Origin: Symbiodinium natans
Lineage: Eukaryota; Sar; Dinophyceae; Suessiales; Symbiodiniaceae
Reading direction: 5' to 3'
Length of the DNA: 62,000 bases
Assembly: GCA_905221605.1 (NCBI GenBank)
Contig: CAJNDS010002716.1
Span: 1 to 62,000, forward strand
Part shown: in pieces, positions 1-10,787 of the stretch
How the letters are laid out: the number at the start of each line of letters is the position of its first letter
Position numbering within the stretch: the stretch's first letter is position 1
The notes under the pieces: model-generated
The model's database searches: none
Seen by the model: the letters and a program-made list of their open reading frames with translations, nothing else
Told to the model about the DNA's origin: nothing
Position numbers and translations under genes: made by a program

Positions 1-1460
1 CCGATCGTCCCGACTCCGATTCCGATTCCGATTCCGATTCCGATCATCCCGATTCCGATCGTCCCGATTCCGATCGTTCCGATTCCGATTCCGATCCCGA
101 TTCCGATCGTTCCGATTCCGATTCCGATTCCGATCGTTCCGATTCCGATTCCGATTCCGATTCCGATCGTTCCGATTCCGATTCCGATTCCGATTCCGAT
201 CGTTCCGATTCCGATTCCGATTCCGATTCCGATTTCGATTCCGATCGTTCCGATTCCGATTCCGATTCCGATTCCGATTCCGGCTCCGACTCCGATTCCG
301 ATTCCGACTCCGACTCCGACTCCGATTCCGACTCCGATTCCGATTCCGACTCCGACTCCGATTCGGATTCCGACTCCGATTCCGATTCCGATTCCGACTC
401 CGACTCCGATTCCGATTCTGATTCCGACTCCGACTCCGATTCCGATTCCGATTCCGACTCCGATTCCGATTCCGATCGTTCCGATTCCGACTCCGATTCC
501 GATTCCGATCGCTCCGATTCCGATTCCGATTCCGATGCCGATTCCGATTCCGATCGTTCCGATTCCGATTCCGATTCCGATTCCGATCGTTCCGATTCCG
601 ATTCCGATTCCGATTCCGATCGTTCCGACTCCGATTCCGATTCCTCCGATTCCGGTTCCGATTCCGCTTCCGATTTCTTCGATTCCGGTTCCGATTCCGA
701 TTCCGATTCCTCCGATTCCGATTCCGATTCCGATTCCGATTCCTCCGATTCCGATTCCGATTCCGATTCCGATTCCGACTCCGATTCCGATTCCGATCGT
801 TCCGATTCCGATTCCGATTCCGATCGTTCCGGTTCCGATTCCGATTCCGATCGTTCCGATTCCGATTCCGATTCCGATCGTTCCGATTCCGATTCCGATT
901 CCGACTCCGATCGTTCCGATTCCGATTCCGATTCCGATCGTTCCGATTCCGATTCCGATTCCGATCGTTCCGATTCCGATTCCGATTCCGATTCCGATTC
1001 CGATTCCGATTCCGATCGTTCCGACTCCGATTCCGATTCCGATTCCGATCGTTCCGATTCCGATTCCGATTCCGATTCCGATCGTTCCGATTCCGATTCC
1101 GATTCCGATTCCGATTCCGATTCCGATTCCGATTCCGATTCCGATTCCGATCGTTCCGATTCCGATTCCGATTTTGCCGATCATTCGATTAACTAATTCC
1201 GATTTCCGATCATTACGATTTTCAGATATTCCGATTCGATTTTATCCGATTTCCGATTTTCCGATTTCCGATCCGATTCCGATTGCGATTGCGATTGCGA
1301 TTGCGATTGCGATTGCGGTTTGACGGTTGCGAAATTTGCGATCTGCGAGCCGGATTTGCGATTCGATGCCGATTTCCGATGACGATTCCGATTTCAGACT
1401 CCGATTTCCGATCCGATTCGATTCGATTCCGACTCCGATTCCGATTCCTGATTCCGGTTC
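1..1460. repeat. Satellite block: TTCCGA hexamer with interspersed TTCCGATCG
   Basis: Tandem hexamer TTCCGA (read as CCGATT), broken every 3-6 units by a nonamer TTCCGATCG. This gives 15- to 27-bp higher-order units. From about 1,171 to 1,460 the array decays into degenerate forms, including a run of TTGCGA hexamers at about 1,281-1,317. The array continues beyond the left edge of the window. Long open frames here are trivial: neither unit contains a stop codon in any frame and both lengths are multiples of three. Confidence 0.98.
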
Positions 1461-3290
1461 GATTCCGATCGTTCCGATCGTTCCGATCGTTCCGATCGTT
1501 CCGATCGTTCCGATCGCTCCGATCGTTCCGATCGCTCCGATCGTTCCGATCGTTCCGATCGTTCCGATCGTTCCGATCGTTCCGATCGTTCCGATCGTTC
1601 CGATCGTTCCGATCGTTCCGATCGTTCCGATCGTTCCGATCGTTCCGATCGTTCCGGTCGTTCCGATCGTTCCGGTCGTTCCGATCGTTCCGGTCGTTCC
1701 GGTCGTTCCGATCGTTCCGGTCGTTCCGGTCGTTCCGGTCGTTCCGGTCGTTCCGGTCGTTCCGATCGTTCCGATCGTTCCGATCGTTCCGGTCGTTCCG
1801 ATCGTTCCGATCGTTCCGATCGTTCCGATCGTTCCGATCGTTCCGATCGTTCCGATCGTTCCGATCGTTCCGATCGTTCCGATCGTTCCGATCGCTCCGA
1901 TCGTTCCGATCGCTCCGATCGTTCCGATCGTTCCGATCGTTCCGATCGTTCCGATCGTTCCGATCGTTCCGATCGTTCCGATCGTTCCGATCGTTCCGAT
2001 CGTTCCGATCGTTCCGATCGTTCCGATCGTTCCGATCGTTCCGATCGCTCCGATCGCTCCGATCGCTCCGATCGCTCCGATCGCTCCGATCGCTCCGATC
2101 GCTCCGATCGCTCCGATCGCTCCGATCGCTCCGATCGCTCCGATCGCTCCGATCGCTCCGATCGCTCCGATCGTTCCGATTCCCCGATCGCTCCGATCGT
2201 TCCGATTCCCCGATCGCTCCGATCGTTCCGATTCCCCGATCGCTCCGATCGTTCCGATTCCCCGATCGCTCCGATCGTTCCGATTCCCCGATCGCTCCGA
2301 TCGTTCCGATTCCCCGATCGCTCCGATCGTTCCGATTCCCCGATCGCTCCGATCGCTCCGATTCCCCGATCGCTCCGATCGCTCCGATCGCCCCGATCGC
2401 TCCGATCGCTCCGATCGCCCCGATCGCTCCGATCGTTCCGATCGCCCCGATCGCTCCGATCGTTCCGATCGCTCCGATCGCTCCGATCGCCCCGATCGCC
2501 CCGATCGTTCCGATCGTTCCGATCGTTCCGATCGTTCCGATCGTTCCGATCGTTCCGATCGTTCCGATCGTTCCGATCGTTCCGATCGTTCCGATCGTTC
2601 CGATCGTTCCGGTCGTTCCGATCGTTCCGGTCGTTCCGATCGTTCCGGTCGTTCCAGTCGTTCCGATCGTTCCGGTCGTTCCGGTCGTTCCGGTCGTTCC
2701 GGTCGTTCCGGTCGTTCCGATCGTTCCGATCGTTCCGATCGTTCCGGTCGTTCCGATCGTTCCGATCGTTCCGATCGTTCCGATCGTTCCGATCGTTCCG
2801 ATCGTTCCGATCGTTCCGATCGTTCCGATCGTTCCGATCGTTCCGATCGCTCCGATCGTTCCGATCGCTCCGATCGTTCCGATCGTTCCGATCGTTCCGA
2901 TCGTTCCGATCGTTCCGATCGTTCCGATCGTTCCGATCGTTCCGATCGTTCCGATCGTTCCGATCGTTCCGATCGTTCCGATCGTTCCGGTCGTTCCGAT
3001 CGTTCCGGTCGTTCCGATCGTTCCGGTCGTTCCGATCGTTCCGATCGTTCCGATCGTTCCGATCGTTCCGATCGTTCCGATCGTTCCGATCGTTCCGATC
3101 GCTCCGATCGTTCCGATCGCTCCGATCGTTCCGATCGTTCCGATCGTTCCGATCGTTCCGATCGTTCCGATCGTTCCGATCGTTCCGATCGTTCCGATCG
3201 TTCCGATCGTTCCGATCGTTCCGATCGTTCCGATCGTTCCGATCGTTCCGATCGTTCCCGTTCCGACTCCGATCGTTCCGATCGTTCCGA
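1461..3290. repeat. Satellite block: near-pure TTCCGATCG nonamer
   Basis: About 200 copies of the nonamer TTCCGATCG. Single-base variants cluster into sub-blocks: GGTCG at about 1,650-1,790, GCTCC at 2,040-2,170, GGTCG again at 2,600-2,750, and a 15-bp derivative (TTCCGATTCCCCGATCGC type) at 2,175-2,370. The clustering of variants indicates local amplification of mutated units by unequal exchange or slippage. No gene is supported. Confidence 0.97.
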
Positions 3291-5460
3291 TTCCGTCGTT
3301 CCGATCGTTCCGATTCCGATCGTCGTTCCGATCGTTCCGATTCCGATCGTGGTTCCGATCGTTCCGATTCCGATCGTGGTTCCGATCGTTCCGATTCCGA
3401 TCGTGGTTCCGATCGTTCCGATTCCGATCGTGGTTCCGATCGTTCCGATTCCGATCGAGGTTCCGATCGTTCCGATTCCGATCGAGGTTCCGATCGTTCC
3501 GATTCCGATCCCGGTTCCGATCGTTCCGATTCCGATCCCGGTTCCGATCGTTCCGATTCCGATCCCGGTTCCGATCGTTCCGATTCCGACCCCGGTTCCG
3601 ATCGTTCCGATTCCGACCCCGCTTCCGATGGTTCCGATTCCGACCCCGGTTCCGATCGTTCCGATTCCGACCCCGGTTCCGATCGTTCCGATTCCGATTC
3701 CGACTCCGATCCCGGTTCCGATCGTTCCGATTCCGATCCCGGTTCCGATCGTTCCGATTCCGATCCCGGTTCCGATCGTTCCGATTCCGATTCCGGTTCC
3801 GATCGTTCCGATCCCGACCCCGGTTCGATCGTTCCGACTCCGGTCCCGGTTCCGATCGTTCCGATTCCGATCCCGGTTCCGATCGTTCCGACTCCGATTC
3901 CGACTCCGATTCCGATTCCGATCGTTCCGATTCCGATTCCGATTCCGATCGTTCCGATTCCGATTCCGATTCCGATCGTTCCGGTTCCGATTCCGATTCC
4001 GATCGTTCCGATTCCGATTCCGATTCCGATTCCGATCGTTCCGATTCCGATTCCGATTCCGATCGTTCCGATTCCGACTCCGATTCCGATCGTTCCGGTT
4101 CCGATTCCGATTCCGACTCCGATTCCGATTCCGATCGTTCCGATTCCGATTCCGATTCCGATCGTTCCGATTCCGATTCCGATTCCGATCGTTCCGGTTC
4201 CGATTCCGATTCCGATCGTTCCGATTCCGATTCCGATTCCGATTCCGATCGTTCCGATTCCGATTCCGATTCCGATCGTTCCGATTCCGATTCCGATTCC
4301 GATCGTTCCGATTCCGATTCCGATTCCGATCGTTCCGACTCCGATTCCGATTCCGATCGTTCCGATTCCGCTTCCGATTCCGATCGTTCCGATTCCGATT
4401 CCGATTCCGATCGTTCCGATTCCGATTCCGACTCCGATCGTTCCGATTCCGATTCCGATTCCGATCGTTCCGATTCCGATTCCGATCGTTCCGATTCCGA
4501 TTCCGATCGTTCCGATTCCGATGCCGATTCCGATCGTTCCGATTCCGATTCCGATTCCGATCGTTCCGACTCCGACTCCGATTCCGATCGTTCCGATTCC
4601 GACTCCGATTCCGATCGTTCCGATTCCGATTCCGATTCCGATCGTTCCGATTCCGATTCCGATTCCGATCGTTCCGATTCCGATTCCGGTCATTCCGATC
4701 GTTCCGATTCCGATAATTCCGATTCCGGTCATTCCGATCGTTCCGATTCCGATGATTCCGATTCCGGTCATTCCGATTCCGATGATTCCGATTCCGGTCA
4801 TTCCGATTCCGATTCCGATGATTCCGATTCCGATTCCGATGATTCCGATTTCGATTCCGATGGTTCCGATTCCGATTCCGATGATTCCGATTCCGATTCC
4901 GATGATTCCGATTCCGATGATTCCGATTCCGATGATTCCGATTCCGATTCCGATGATTCCGATTCCGATTCCGATGATTCCGATTCCGATTCCGATTCCG
5001 ATGATTCCGATTCCGATTCCGATTCCGATGATTCCGATTCCGATTCCGATGATTCCGATTCCGATTCCGATTCCGATGATTCCGATTCCGATTCCGATGA
5101 TTCCGATTCCGATTCCGATTCCGATGATTATGATTCCGATTCCGATTCCGATGATTCCGATTCCGATTCCGATTCCGACTCCGACTCCGACTCCGACTCC
5201 GACTCCGATTCCGATTCCGATTCCGATTATTCCGATTCTTCCGATTCTTCCGGTTCTTCCGATTATTCCGATTATTCCGATTCCGATCGTTCCGATTCCG
5301 ATTCCGATTCCGATCGTTCCGACTCCGATTCCGATTCCGATCGTTCCGATTCCGATTCCGATTCCGATCGTTCCGATTCCGATTCCGATTCCGATTCCGA
5401 TTCCGATTCCGATCGTTCCGATTCCGATTCCGATTCCGACGATTCCGACGATTCCTCCGA
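3291..5460. repeat. Satellite block: higher-order hexamer/nonamer units, TTCCGATGA variants
   Basis: Mixed units of 15-24 bp made of one nonamer (TTCCGATCG, or its CCCGG, GTGG and GAGG variants) followed by 1-4 hexamers. From about 4,690 to 5,160 the nonamer changes to TTCCGATGA or TTCCGGTCA. From 5,225 to 5,280 there are TTCCGATTA and TTCCGATTC forms. Each variant forms its own sub-domain. Confidence 0.95.
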
Positions 5461-6050
5461 TTCCCGCCGATTCCCGCCGATTCCGCCGATTCCGCCGATT
5501 CCGCCGATTCCGCCGATTCCGCCGATTCCGCCGATTCCGCCGATTCCGCCGATTCCGCCGATTCCGCCGATTCCGCCGATTCCGCCGATTCCGCCGATTC
5601 CGCCGATTCCGCCGATTCCGCCGATTCCTCCGATTCCGATTCCGATTCCGGTTCCGGCTCCGGCTCCGGCTCCGGTTCCGGTTCCGGTTCCGGTTCCGAT
5701 TCCGACTCCGATTCCGATTCCGATTCCGATTCCGATTCCGATTCCGGCTCCGGCTCCGGCTCCGATTCCGGCTCCGGCTCCGGCTCCGATTCCGGCTCCG
5801 GCTCCGGCTCCGGCTCCGGTTCCGGTTCCGATTCCGACTCCGACTCCGATTCCGATTCCGACTCCGATTCCGACTCCGACTCCGACTCCGACTCCGATTC
5901 CGATTCCGATTCCGAGTCCGATTCCGATTCCGATTCCGATTCCGACTCCGATTCCGATTCCGATTCCGATTCCGATCGTTCCGATTCCGATTCCGACTCC
6001 GATTCCGATTCCGATTCCGATTCCGATCGTTCCGATTCCGATTCCGATTC
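5461..6050. repeat. Satellite block: TTCCGCCGA nonamer, then GC-rich hexamers
   Basis: About 18 copies of TTCCGCCGA (5,461-5,630) are followed by hexamers TTCCGG, CTCCGG, CTCCGA and TTCCGA. The array stops abruptly at 6,050 (ending CCGATTC), where a transposon terminal repeat begins. It resumes at 17,146 (starting GATTCTTCCGATTCC), which shows the array predates the insertion. Confidence 0.95.
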
Positions 6051-6456
6051 ACAAACCCTGCACGAACAAGCATAAAACTGATCGAGCAGTGAAAATAAGT
6101 TGTGCAAAAAGGCAAGCACTAAAACAACAAGCAAATGTTTTGTTCACTGCAACATTTTGAATGTTGTTTCCTTTGAACAATAAAGCTCTATCTTCTCCAG
6201 GTATTCGAAGAACGATACTTATTGTTCAAAACCGTGCTTGTCTTGAAATGTCATGTCGTGTTCGAACACATCAAGCATGACACACTCTCCACCAAGCAAC
6301 ATGCATTCTGCTCACATCACTCGCTCACGTTCGAATCTTTTCACGTGGTGGGGAAACAGTACCGAGCACGGCTGGTTGGATCTCGATCCCTCCTGTAAGA
6401 CCCAAGACTGTTGTTGAGTCTCGAAATGTCCTGTGAGACACAGGGCTCCTTTCCCC
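6051..6456 (-). repeat. Terminal repeat B2 of the retrotransposon
   Basis: 406 bp matching 7,133-7,538 at 405 of 406 positions; the one difference is cataaaac here against catgaaac in the internal copy. Its outer 168 bp (6,051-6,218) also match 16,978-17,145 exactly, so both ends of the element carry the same 168-bp block in direct orientation. It abuts the satellite at 6,050/6,051. Confidence 0.95.
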
Positions 6457-6551
6457 TTCGAGAGGAAAATGTAGCTAACTCACTACCTCTCACAGGTTCG
6501 ACCTAAGTGTGACGGCCTGAACAGAATACCCAGCAGGTTTAGAACGACAGG

Positions 6552-6797
6552 TCAAGAAGTTTCTGGCTGTCGCTGAGAGCTTGACGAGGCAGCTTCACTT
6601 GGCTGCTCCAAGTCAGGTTCAGGGTTCACAAACTGCCACTGAGATTGAAGAGCTGCAGCAGCCTCTCGTTGCTGCATTTCGCGGTCTGCCATGAGATCGT
6701 CCAATACCTCAGCCACCTTCACGAGGGAATCCATATTCAAAGAGTGAAGCCACACTCGAAAATCATTCAGCTGATCTCGTGTCAACGACCGCGCCAT
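6552..6797 (-). CDS. Small acidic ORF in the A2-B2 spacer of the retrotransposon (81 aa)
   Basis: ATG-started frame lying between the internal repeat (A2) and the terminal repeat (B2), downstream of pol. The first ~50 residues look helical and amphipathic (start MARSLTRDQLNDFRVWLHSL). The tail is rich in Glu, Gln and Ser and ends in a Ser/Gln-rich stretch. No family is recognised. An ORF between A2 and B2 is not a standard part of Ngaro-type elements. Expression is uncertain because the spacer is short and the frame could be open by chance. Confidence 0.35.
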   Translation of the reverse strand: MARSLTRDQLNDFRVWLHSLNMDSLVKVAEVLDDLMADREMQQREAAAALQSQWQFVNPEPDLEQPSEAASSSSQRQPETS

Positions 6798-7051
6798 GAA
6801 GAGTGCTGAGAAAGATAAAGTGGTGGAAGAGCAATACTCGAGCCTTTATGCATCAAACAGCGAGCAAAACTGTCATCACGCAAAGTAAGGCCCGCGCTAA
6901 CAAGGGTCCCTGATTGCAACACGCTCGCTGAGTTGCCTGGTCCCTTCCCGGATACTGCCACAACCTCTTGTGCACACTGAGTCATCTCCTGACATAGTTG
7001 CGAAAACTCTCACATTAGTATACAAGGGTGGCGAGGGTGGGTTTTTCAAAA

Positions 7052-7538
7052 TTGATCTATCAGCCTCTAAGAGCACTTTCCGGGCATCCTGCCCCTCGAG
7101 AGGTCCCGCTGCGACGGGTGTATACAGTAAGTACAAACCCTGCACGAACAAGCATGAAACTGATCGAGCAGTGAAAATAAGTTGTGCAAAAAGGCAAGCA
7201 CTAAAACAACAAGCAAATGTTTTGTTCACTGCAACATTTTGAATGTTGTTTCCTTTGAACAATAAAGCTCTATCTTCTCCAGGTATTCGAAGAACGATAC
7301 TTATTGTTCAAAACCGTGCTTGTCTTGAAATGTCATGTCGTGTTCGAACACATCAAGCATGACACACTCTCCACCAAGCAACATGCATTCTGCTCACATC
7401 ACTCGCTCACGTTCGAATCTTTTCACGTGGTGGGGAAACAGTACCGAGCACGGCTGGTTGGATCTCGATCCCTCCTGTAAGACCCAAGACTGTTGTTGAG
7501 TCTCGAAATGTCCTGTGAGACACAGGGCTCCTTTCCCC
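7052..7538 (-). repeat. Internal repeat B1-A2 of the retrotransposon
   Basis: 487 bp composed of three parts. 7,301-7,538 (238 bp) is shared with B2, 7,133-7,300 (168 bp) with both ends, and 7,052-7,132 (81 bp) with A1 only. It equals what a join of the two element ends through the common 168 bp would give, i.e. the circle junction expected for a split-direct-repeat tyrosine-recombinase element. Confidence 0.93.
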
Positions 7539-7556
7539 ATTCACCTGAGCCGTGTG

Positions 7557-8156
7557 TCAAACCTTCAGTTTCGAGGCTCTCTTCACAATCGCTGAAACGA
7601 TCCTGCTCGCTTCTAGCGATTTGTCCTTGAATCCTAACTTCCTAACCAAATCAAGTTGGAACCTCGAAGGTTGATCTGCAAGATTCGCTGGGGAGGCAAC
7701 CCTTGCATACCACGGTAGAAATCCGTGAACATATTCCAGGAAGTTTGCTTCATCCACCAACATTCCAGCGACTCCTTTCTTAGCAGATCCCGAGATGTAG
7801 GCGTGTCGGGCCGCATCGTTGTCGAGGTAGACGATTACCCCAGTTCCAGCAGTCGCTCCATGCTGGGAATACGATTCAGCAAAGGCTACAGTCTTACATG
7901 TCAGCAACTTCAAACCAACCAAAACCCCAAGCGTCATAGATAATAGTTTGCTCTTCCTCTGTGGATGGCACTCGAGTTTGGGGTTCTGAGATCGGCACAC
8001 TGAAGAACGACAGTTGTCCCACTCCCGGTAAGGAGCACACCACCTAAGCCACCAGACCTTGTCTCGGTTTCGAAGGCTGCATCGGTAAGTATCATGAACG
8101 ATCTGCATGACACCTGTCCCACCAACCTGGGCTGAGCAGCGTCTAAGAACTTGCAA
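7557..8156 (-). pseudogene. Pol C-terminal part: RNase H/connection region of the DIRS-like element
   Basis: The supportable part is the C-terminal ~150 residues, with VYLDNDAARHAYISG (about residues 105-119) and a WYARVASPANLADQPSR block near residue 149. These match the end of DIRS/Ty3-type Pol, where the D-N-D region and an Arg-Val-x-Ser-x-x-N-x-A-D motif close the RNase H domain. The first ~70 residues of this frame look out of frame: the upstream RT frame and a third frame (Glu-rich, ending IIYDA) carry better family resemblance over 7,930-8,000. At least one or two indels therefore separate it from RT. It ends 18 bp before repeat B1. Confidence 0.7.
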
Positions 8157-8809
8157 AAGTCTTCCAAAAGGTCTTTGGTGTATCCCGGAATTTTCCGCCT
8201 CCCACCATAAGCATGTCTCGTGATCTCAACCAGACATCTCCTGCCCAACCTTCCGAAGAACTGAGCTTGTGCAAACTGTAATCTGCCCCTCAATTGCAAG
8301 GCCTCCTTCTGGGCCATCAAACCATTCTCCAGGAAACCTCTGATGGCTGTGACCAACTCCCGACGCCTTCGTTCAGTGTTCTTGACTTTTAGGACCCCTG
8401 TCCCTGTTTGGTCCAGCTCAAACAAAACGCCCAAAGCTTCGAAACTTGTGCTCCACTCCGTAGTCTTGTCTGATGACAGCTTCCAACCTAACAGTTTCAT
8501 GACCTCATCGAAAGTATACCCACATGAACTCCTGTCACCACTCAACGCGAGGAGAACAAAGTCGTCAAAGTAATTCGTCGTAGGGATTCTGGCTCCTTTC
8601 ACCAGGATCGTCCAAAGCGCCCTCGCAACTCTCAAGAAGAAGTATACTGCTTTCGTGGAACCAAAAGGCACTGCCAGTTGCTGGAACAGTTTGGGCTTCC
8701 CCTCGATCGGGTCGTACACTGCTAAGTATGAAAATTTCAAACTCTCATCTGAAATGGCCAACTGTCGATAGGCGCTTTTCAGGTCAGCCGTCTTCCCGAA
8801 GAGTTCCAA
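7934..8809 (-). pseudogene. Reverse transcriptase domain of the DIRS-like element
   Basis: 291 codons. Visible RT motifs in order are KTADLKSAYRQLAI (residues 6-19, motif A with its Asp), an LAVPFGSTKAVYFF block (45-58, motif B-like), and the catalytic box YFDD at residues 80-83 (about 8,561-8,572). This is a DIRS/LTR-type RT. The frame joins the upstream piece (8,784-9,203) only by a one-base shift located at a run of eight T (8,816-8,823 on the plus strand). That shift could be a sequencing/assembly indel, a real mutation or slippage. After about residue 270 it shifts again before the RNase H. It acts, when intact, in copying the element's RNA. Confidence 0.85.
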
Positions 8810-9203
8810 CAGTCCTTTTTTTTCTAGCTGCCTTCGATAGCTTGGTAATTAGGAGTGCGATCTCGTCAATTGAATGTGTAACAGGTTTCTCGGAGACGGT
8901 GACCGTGTCGTTAATGAGACTGGAAGAAGAGTTGTCAATAGGTCGGAGTTTGCCTCCCTGCATCAGAGGGAATCGGGAACTCACCAAACAGCCTTTGGGG
9001 AGATGGCAAACGTCGAAAGGTCCTGCGAGATGACCCTTCTCAACCTCCTCTAACGTTTTCTCCCACAACAGCGTGTCCATGTTTCTATCACCACTGGATA
9101 TTGTCCTGGCGAAAATCTGTTCACACACCTGGTCGGACATGTCCACAAGTTGTTCAATGTCCATCCTGGCTGGCTTCAGTTTCGCATCCAAAACTCCTGT
9201 CAC
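8784..9203 (-). pseudogene. RT N-terminal segment of the DIRS-like Pol
   Basis: 139 codons that continue the Pol polypeptide in the Gag frame. They include KGHLAGPFDVCHLPKGCLVS and RFPLMQGGKLRPIDN, the fingers/palm entry typical of DIRS-like RT (basic, then G-x-K-x-R-P-I-D). They overlap the preceding Pol frame at 9,200-9,203 and the following RT frame at 8,784-8,809, so two frameshifts flank the piece. The order matches an RT cut by indels; it is not a separate gene. Confidence 0.75.
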
Positions 9204-10784
9204 TGGGTAGGGCCTGTGAGCGTGGCTCCCTGAATGAGCTCCTGCACCACGCCCATATCATCATATTGAATGTCTTGAAGCATTTCTTGGAAGAGGAGGA
9301 TACGTTTCGGTCCAAGGATCGCTCCTCGATGGGTGGACATGCCAGCCTTCAGCTGTGCCTCCTCTGGCTCCAGTTCTTTGGCTCTTCTAGCCCATTTCTC
9401 AAGGTAAAACTTTCTCTGGGATCTCACCGAACCTGGACGATGTACAAGTTGCTCGATCAACTTCTCCAATGGTTTGTTGCACTTAGACAGCTGATGATAA
9501 GGGTGTCCTAGCTTTGCTGCCTTTCCAATAAATTCAATCGGATCCCAAGGAATCCCCACTCTCAGCACTGAGGCACCATCCAGTTGCTGCATTTCCTGCT
9601 GAAGCTGCGGGCTCAAGTTCCCCCCTGTCTGAGTCCGCGACAGAAGCTGGGAATCCACCGGCAGGGCGGTCATCCCCGGCAACACTCGGATGCCATCCGG
9701 AATCCGCCACTCCTGCTTGAGACGCTTGCGTCCTGAGAAAGGGTCCTCAGTCACTGATCTAGGCAGCAGCACATAGACGACCACCTTCCATTCCGGCATG
9801 ACCTCATTCAAGTGCCCTCGAGGTTGGTGCATGGCCGACACTCGAATGGCCTTATTGGCCAAAGAAGGGTTTTGGCACAGAAGTTTTCTCGCTGTGACGC
9901 CAGCCGCGAAGACCTCAGCCAATGCAGTCGCAAAACCTCGGGGGTAGGCCCCTGAGGAGGTCTCCGGTGTTGTCGACTTCCCTGCCGGTTCTCGCCCTTC
10001 ACGCCTAACCGTGGTGATTTCAGGAAGGTTCGACATCACAAAACTCCGCTGCTGACTCGCAGGAATCCAGCATCCCCACTCTACTTCGACCCAATGGGGT
10101 GCCTGCTGAGCGTCTGGAAGTTGGTTCAAATTCTCCCAAAATGGGGACTTGCAAGAGCCTTCTACCACTAACGGCAAGTCCCTATCGAGGCATCCATTGA
10201 TAACCGCGAAAACAAATGCCGCAGAGATGGGGTCCAAGGTGAGCTTTGGTATGCAAATCAGCACCCCCGCAATCCTTCGTTTGTCCAACCAAGTAAGAAC
10301 AGAATCACAAGCCGTCCGAGAGGACAGGTCCATTTGCAAAACAGGTGCCATAGCGGACTTGTGTTTAACACGATCCACTCCATAAGCAAAGTAACCCTGC
10401 GGGAGCAGAGCTGCAGCCACACGGGCCTGCCCAGCAAAACATTGAAGGATCGCACGGGTAGGTCCCCCGCGCTGTTCATTCGAGAAAACTTGTTGCGGCT
10501 CTGTAGCCGGAGAACACTGCTCGCTCCGAGAACTCGCCGGTCTGGAAAACTGGCAGTGTTGTGGCCGACGGCATCGAAGCCATCGAAAAAGAACATTCAA
10601 CGTCACGTTCACAACCTTCGGCAACCCCAACTGCAGATACAGGTTCCAATCCCGCACCTGAAGGTAAGGCCTCCATACCGACCTCCTGGGTCGGAGCAGA
10701 GATGACGCCACTAACGGATTCATCCTGAGGAACCATCTCAACATCCTGAGCCAGCGAAGTCTCATCAAGACCAGGATCACCTAG
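9200..10784 (-). pseudogene. Pol N-terminal part with methyltransferase-like domain
   Basis: Directly after the Gag UGA (10,785-10,787) the Gag frame stays open for about 100 codons (acidic, Asp/Glu/Ser-rich, to 10,476). The family-like reading then moves to the next frame, open from before that point to 9,200. So one indel lies near 10,480-10,530. In the second frame, residues ~108-260 (10,001-10,459) hold RAILQCFAGQARVAAALLPQ, a GVD, an aliphatic strand and VEGSCKSPFW. These resemble the SAM-binding F-x-G-x-x start and the ENP-like motif of cytosine-5 methyltransferase-related domains. The Pro-Cys catalytic motif is not visible, so activity is doubtful. The C-terminal part (to GATLTGPTQ) is the linker that precedes RT in these elements. 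Confidence 0.65.
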
Positions 10785-10787
10785 TCA
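10781..10787 (-). promoter_or_regulatory. In-frame UGA-CUAG stop between gag and pol (candidate readthrough site)
   Basis: Gag ends ...AAG CTG TGA CTA GGT GAT CCT..., and the frame continues open for about 100 codons with acidic, Pol-linker-like composition. The stop plus 3' context, UGA CUA G, is the motif known from readthrough of several cellular and viral mRNAs. Seen directly: the stop, its context and the open frame. Inferred: that Pol is made as a Gag-Pol fusion by stop suppression. Confidence 0.6.

Noticed and set aside
1-6050. Possible CRISPR array, because of short regular repeats.
   Set aside because: No unique spacers exist and the unit is 6-9 bp; this is a simple-sequence satellite in a eukaryote.
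1242-6134. Very long open frames (over 1,500 codons) on both strands of the left satellite, and similar ones at 19,250-21,324.
   Set aside because: The repeat units are multiples of three and contain no stop in any frame, so all frames are open. The predicted products are pure dipeptide or tripeptide repeats that change identity at each phase slip.
6897-7262. 121-codon minus-strand frame crossing repeat A2 into the spacer.
   Set aside because: It begins inside the terminal repeat, is hydrophobic without a domain, and the same repeat carries equally open frames on the other strand.
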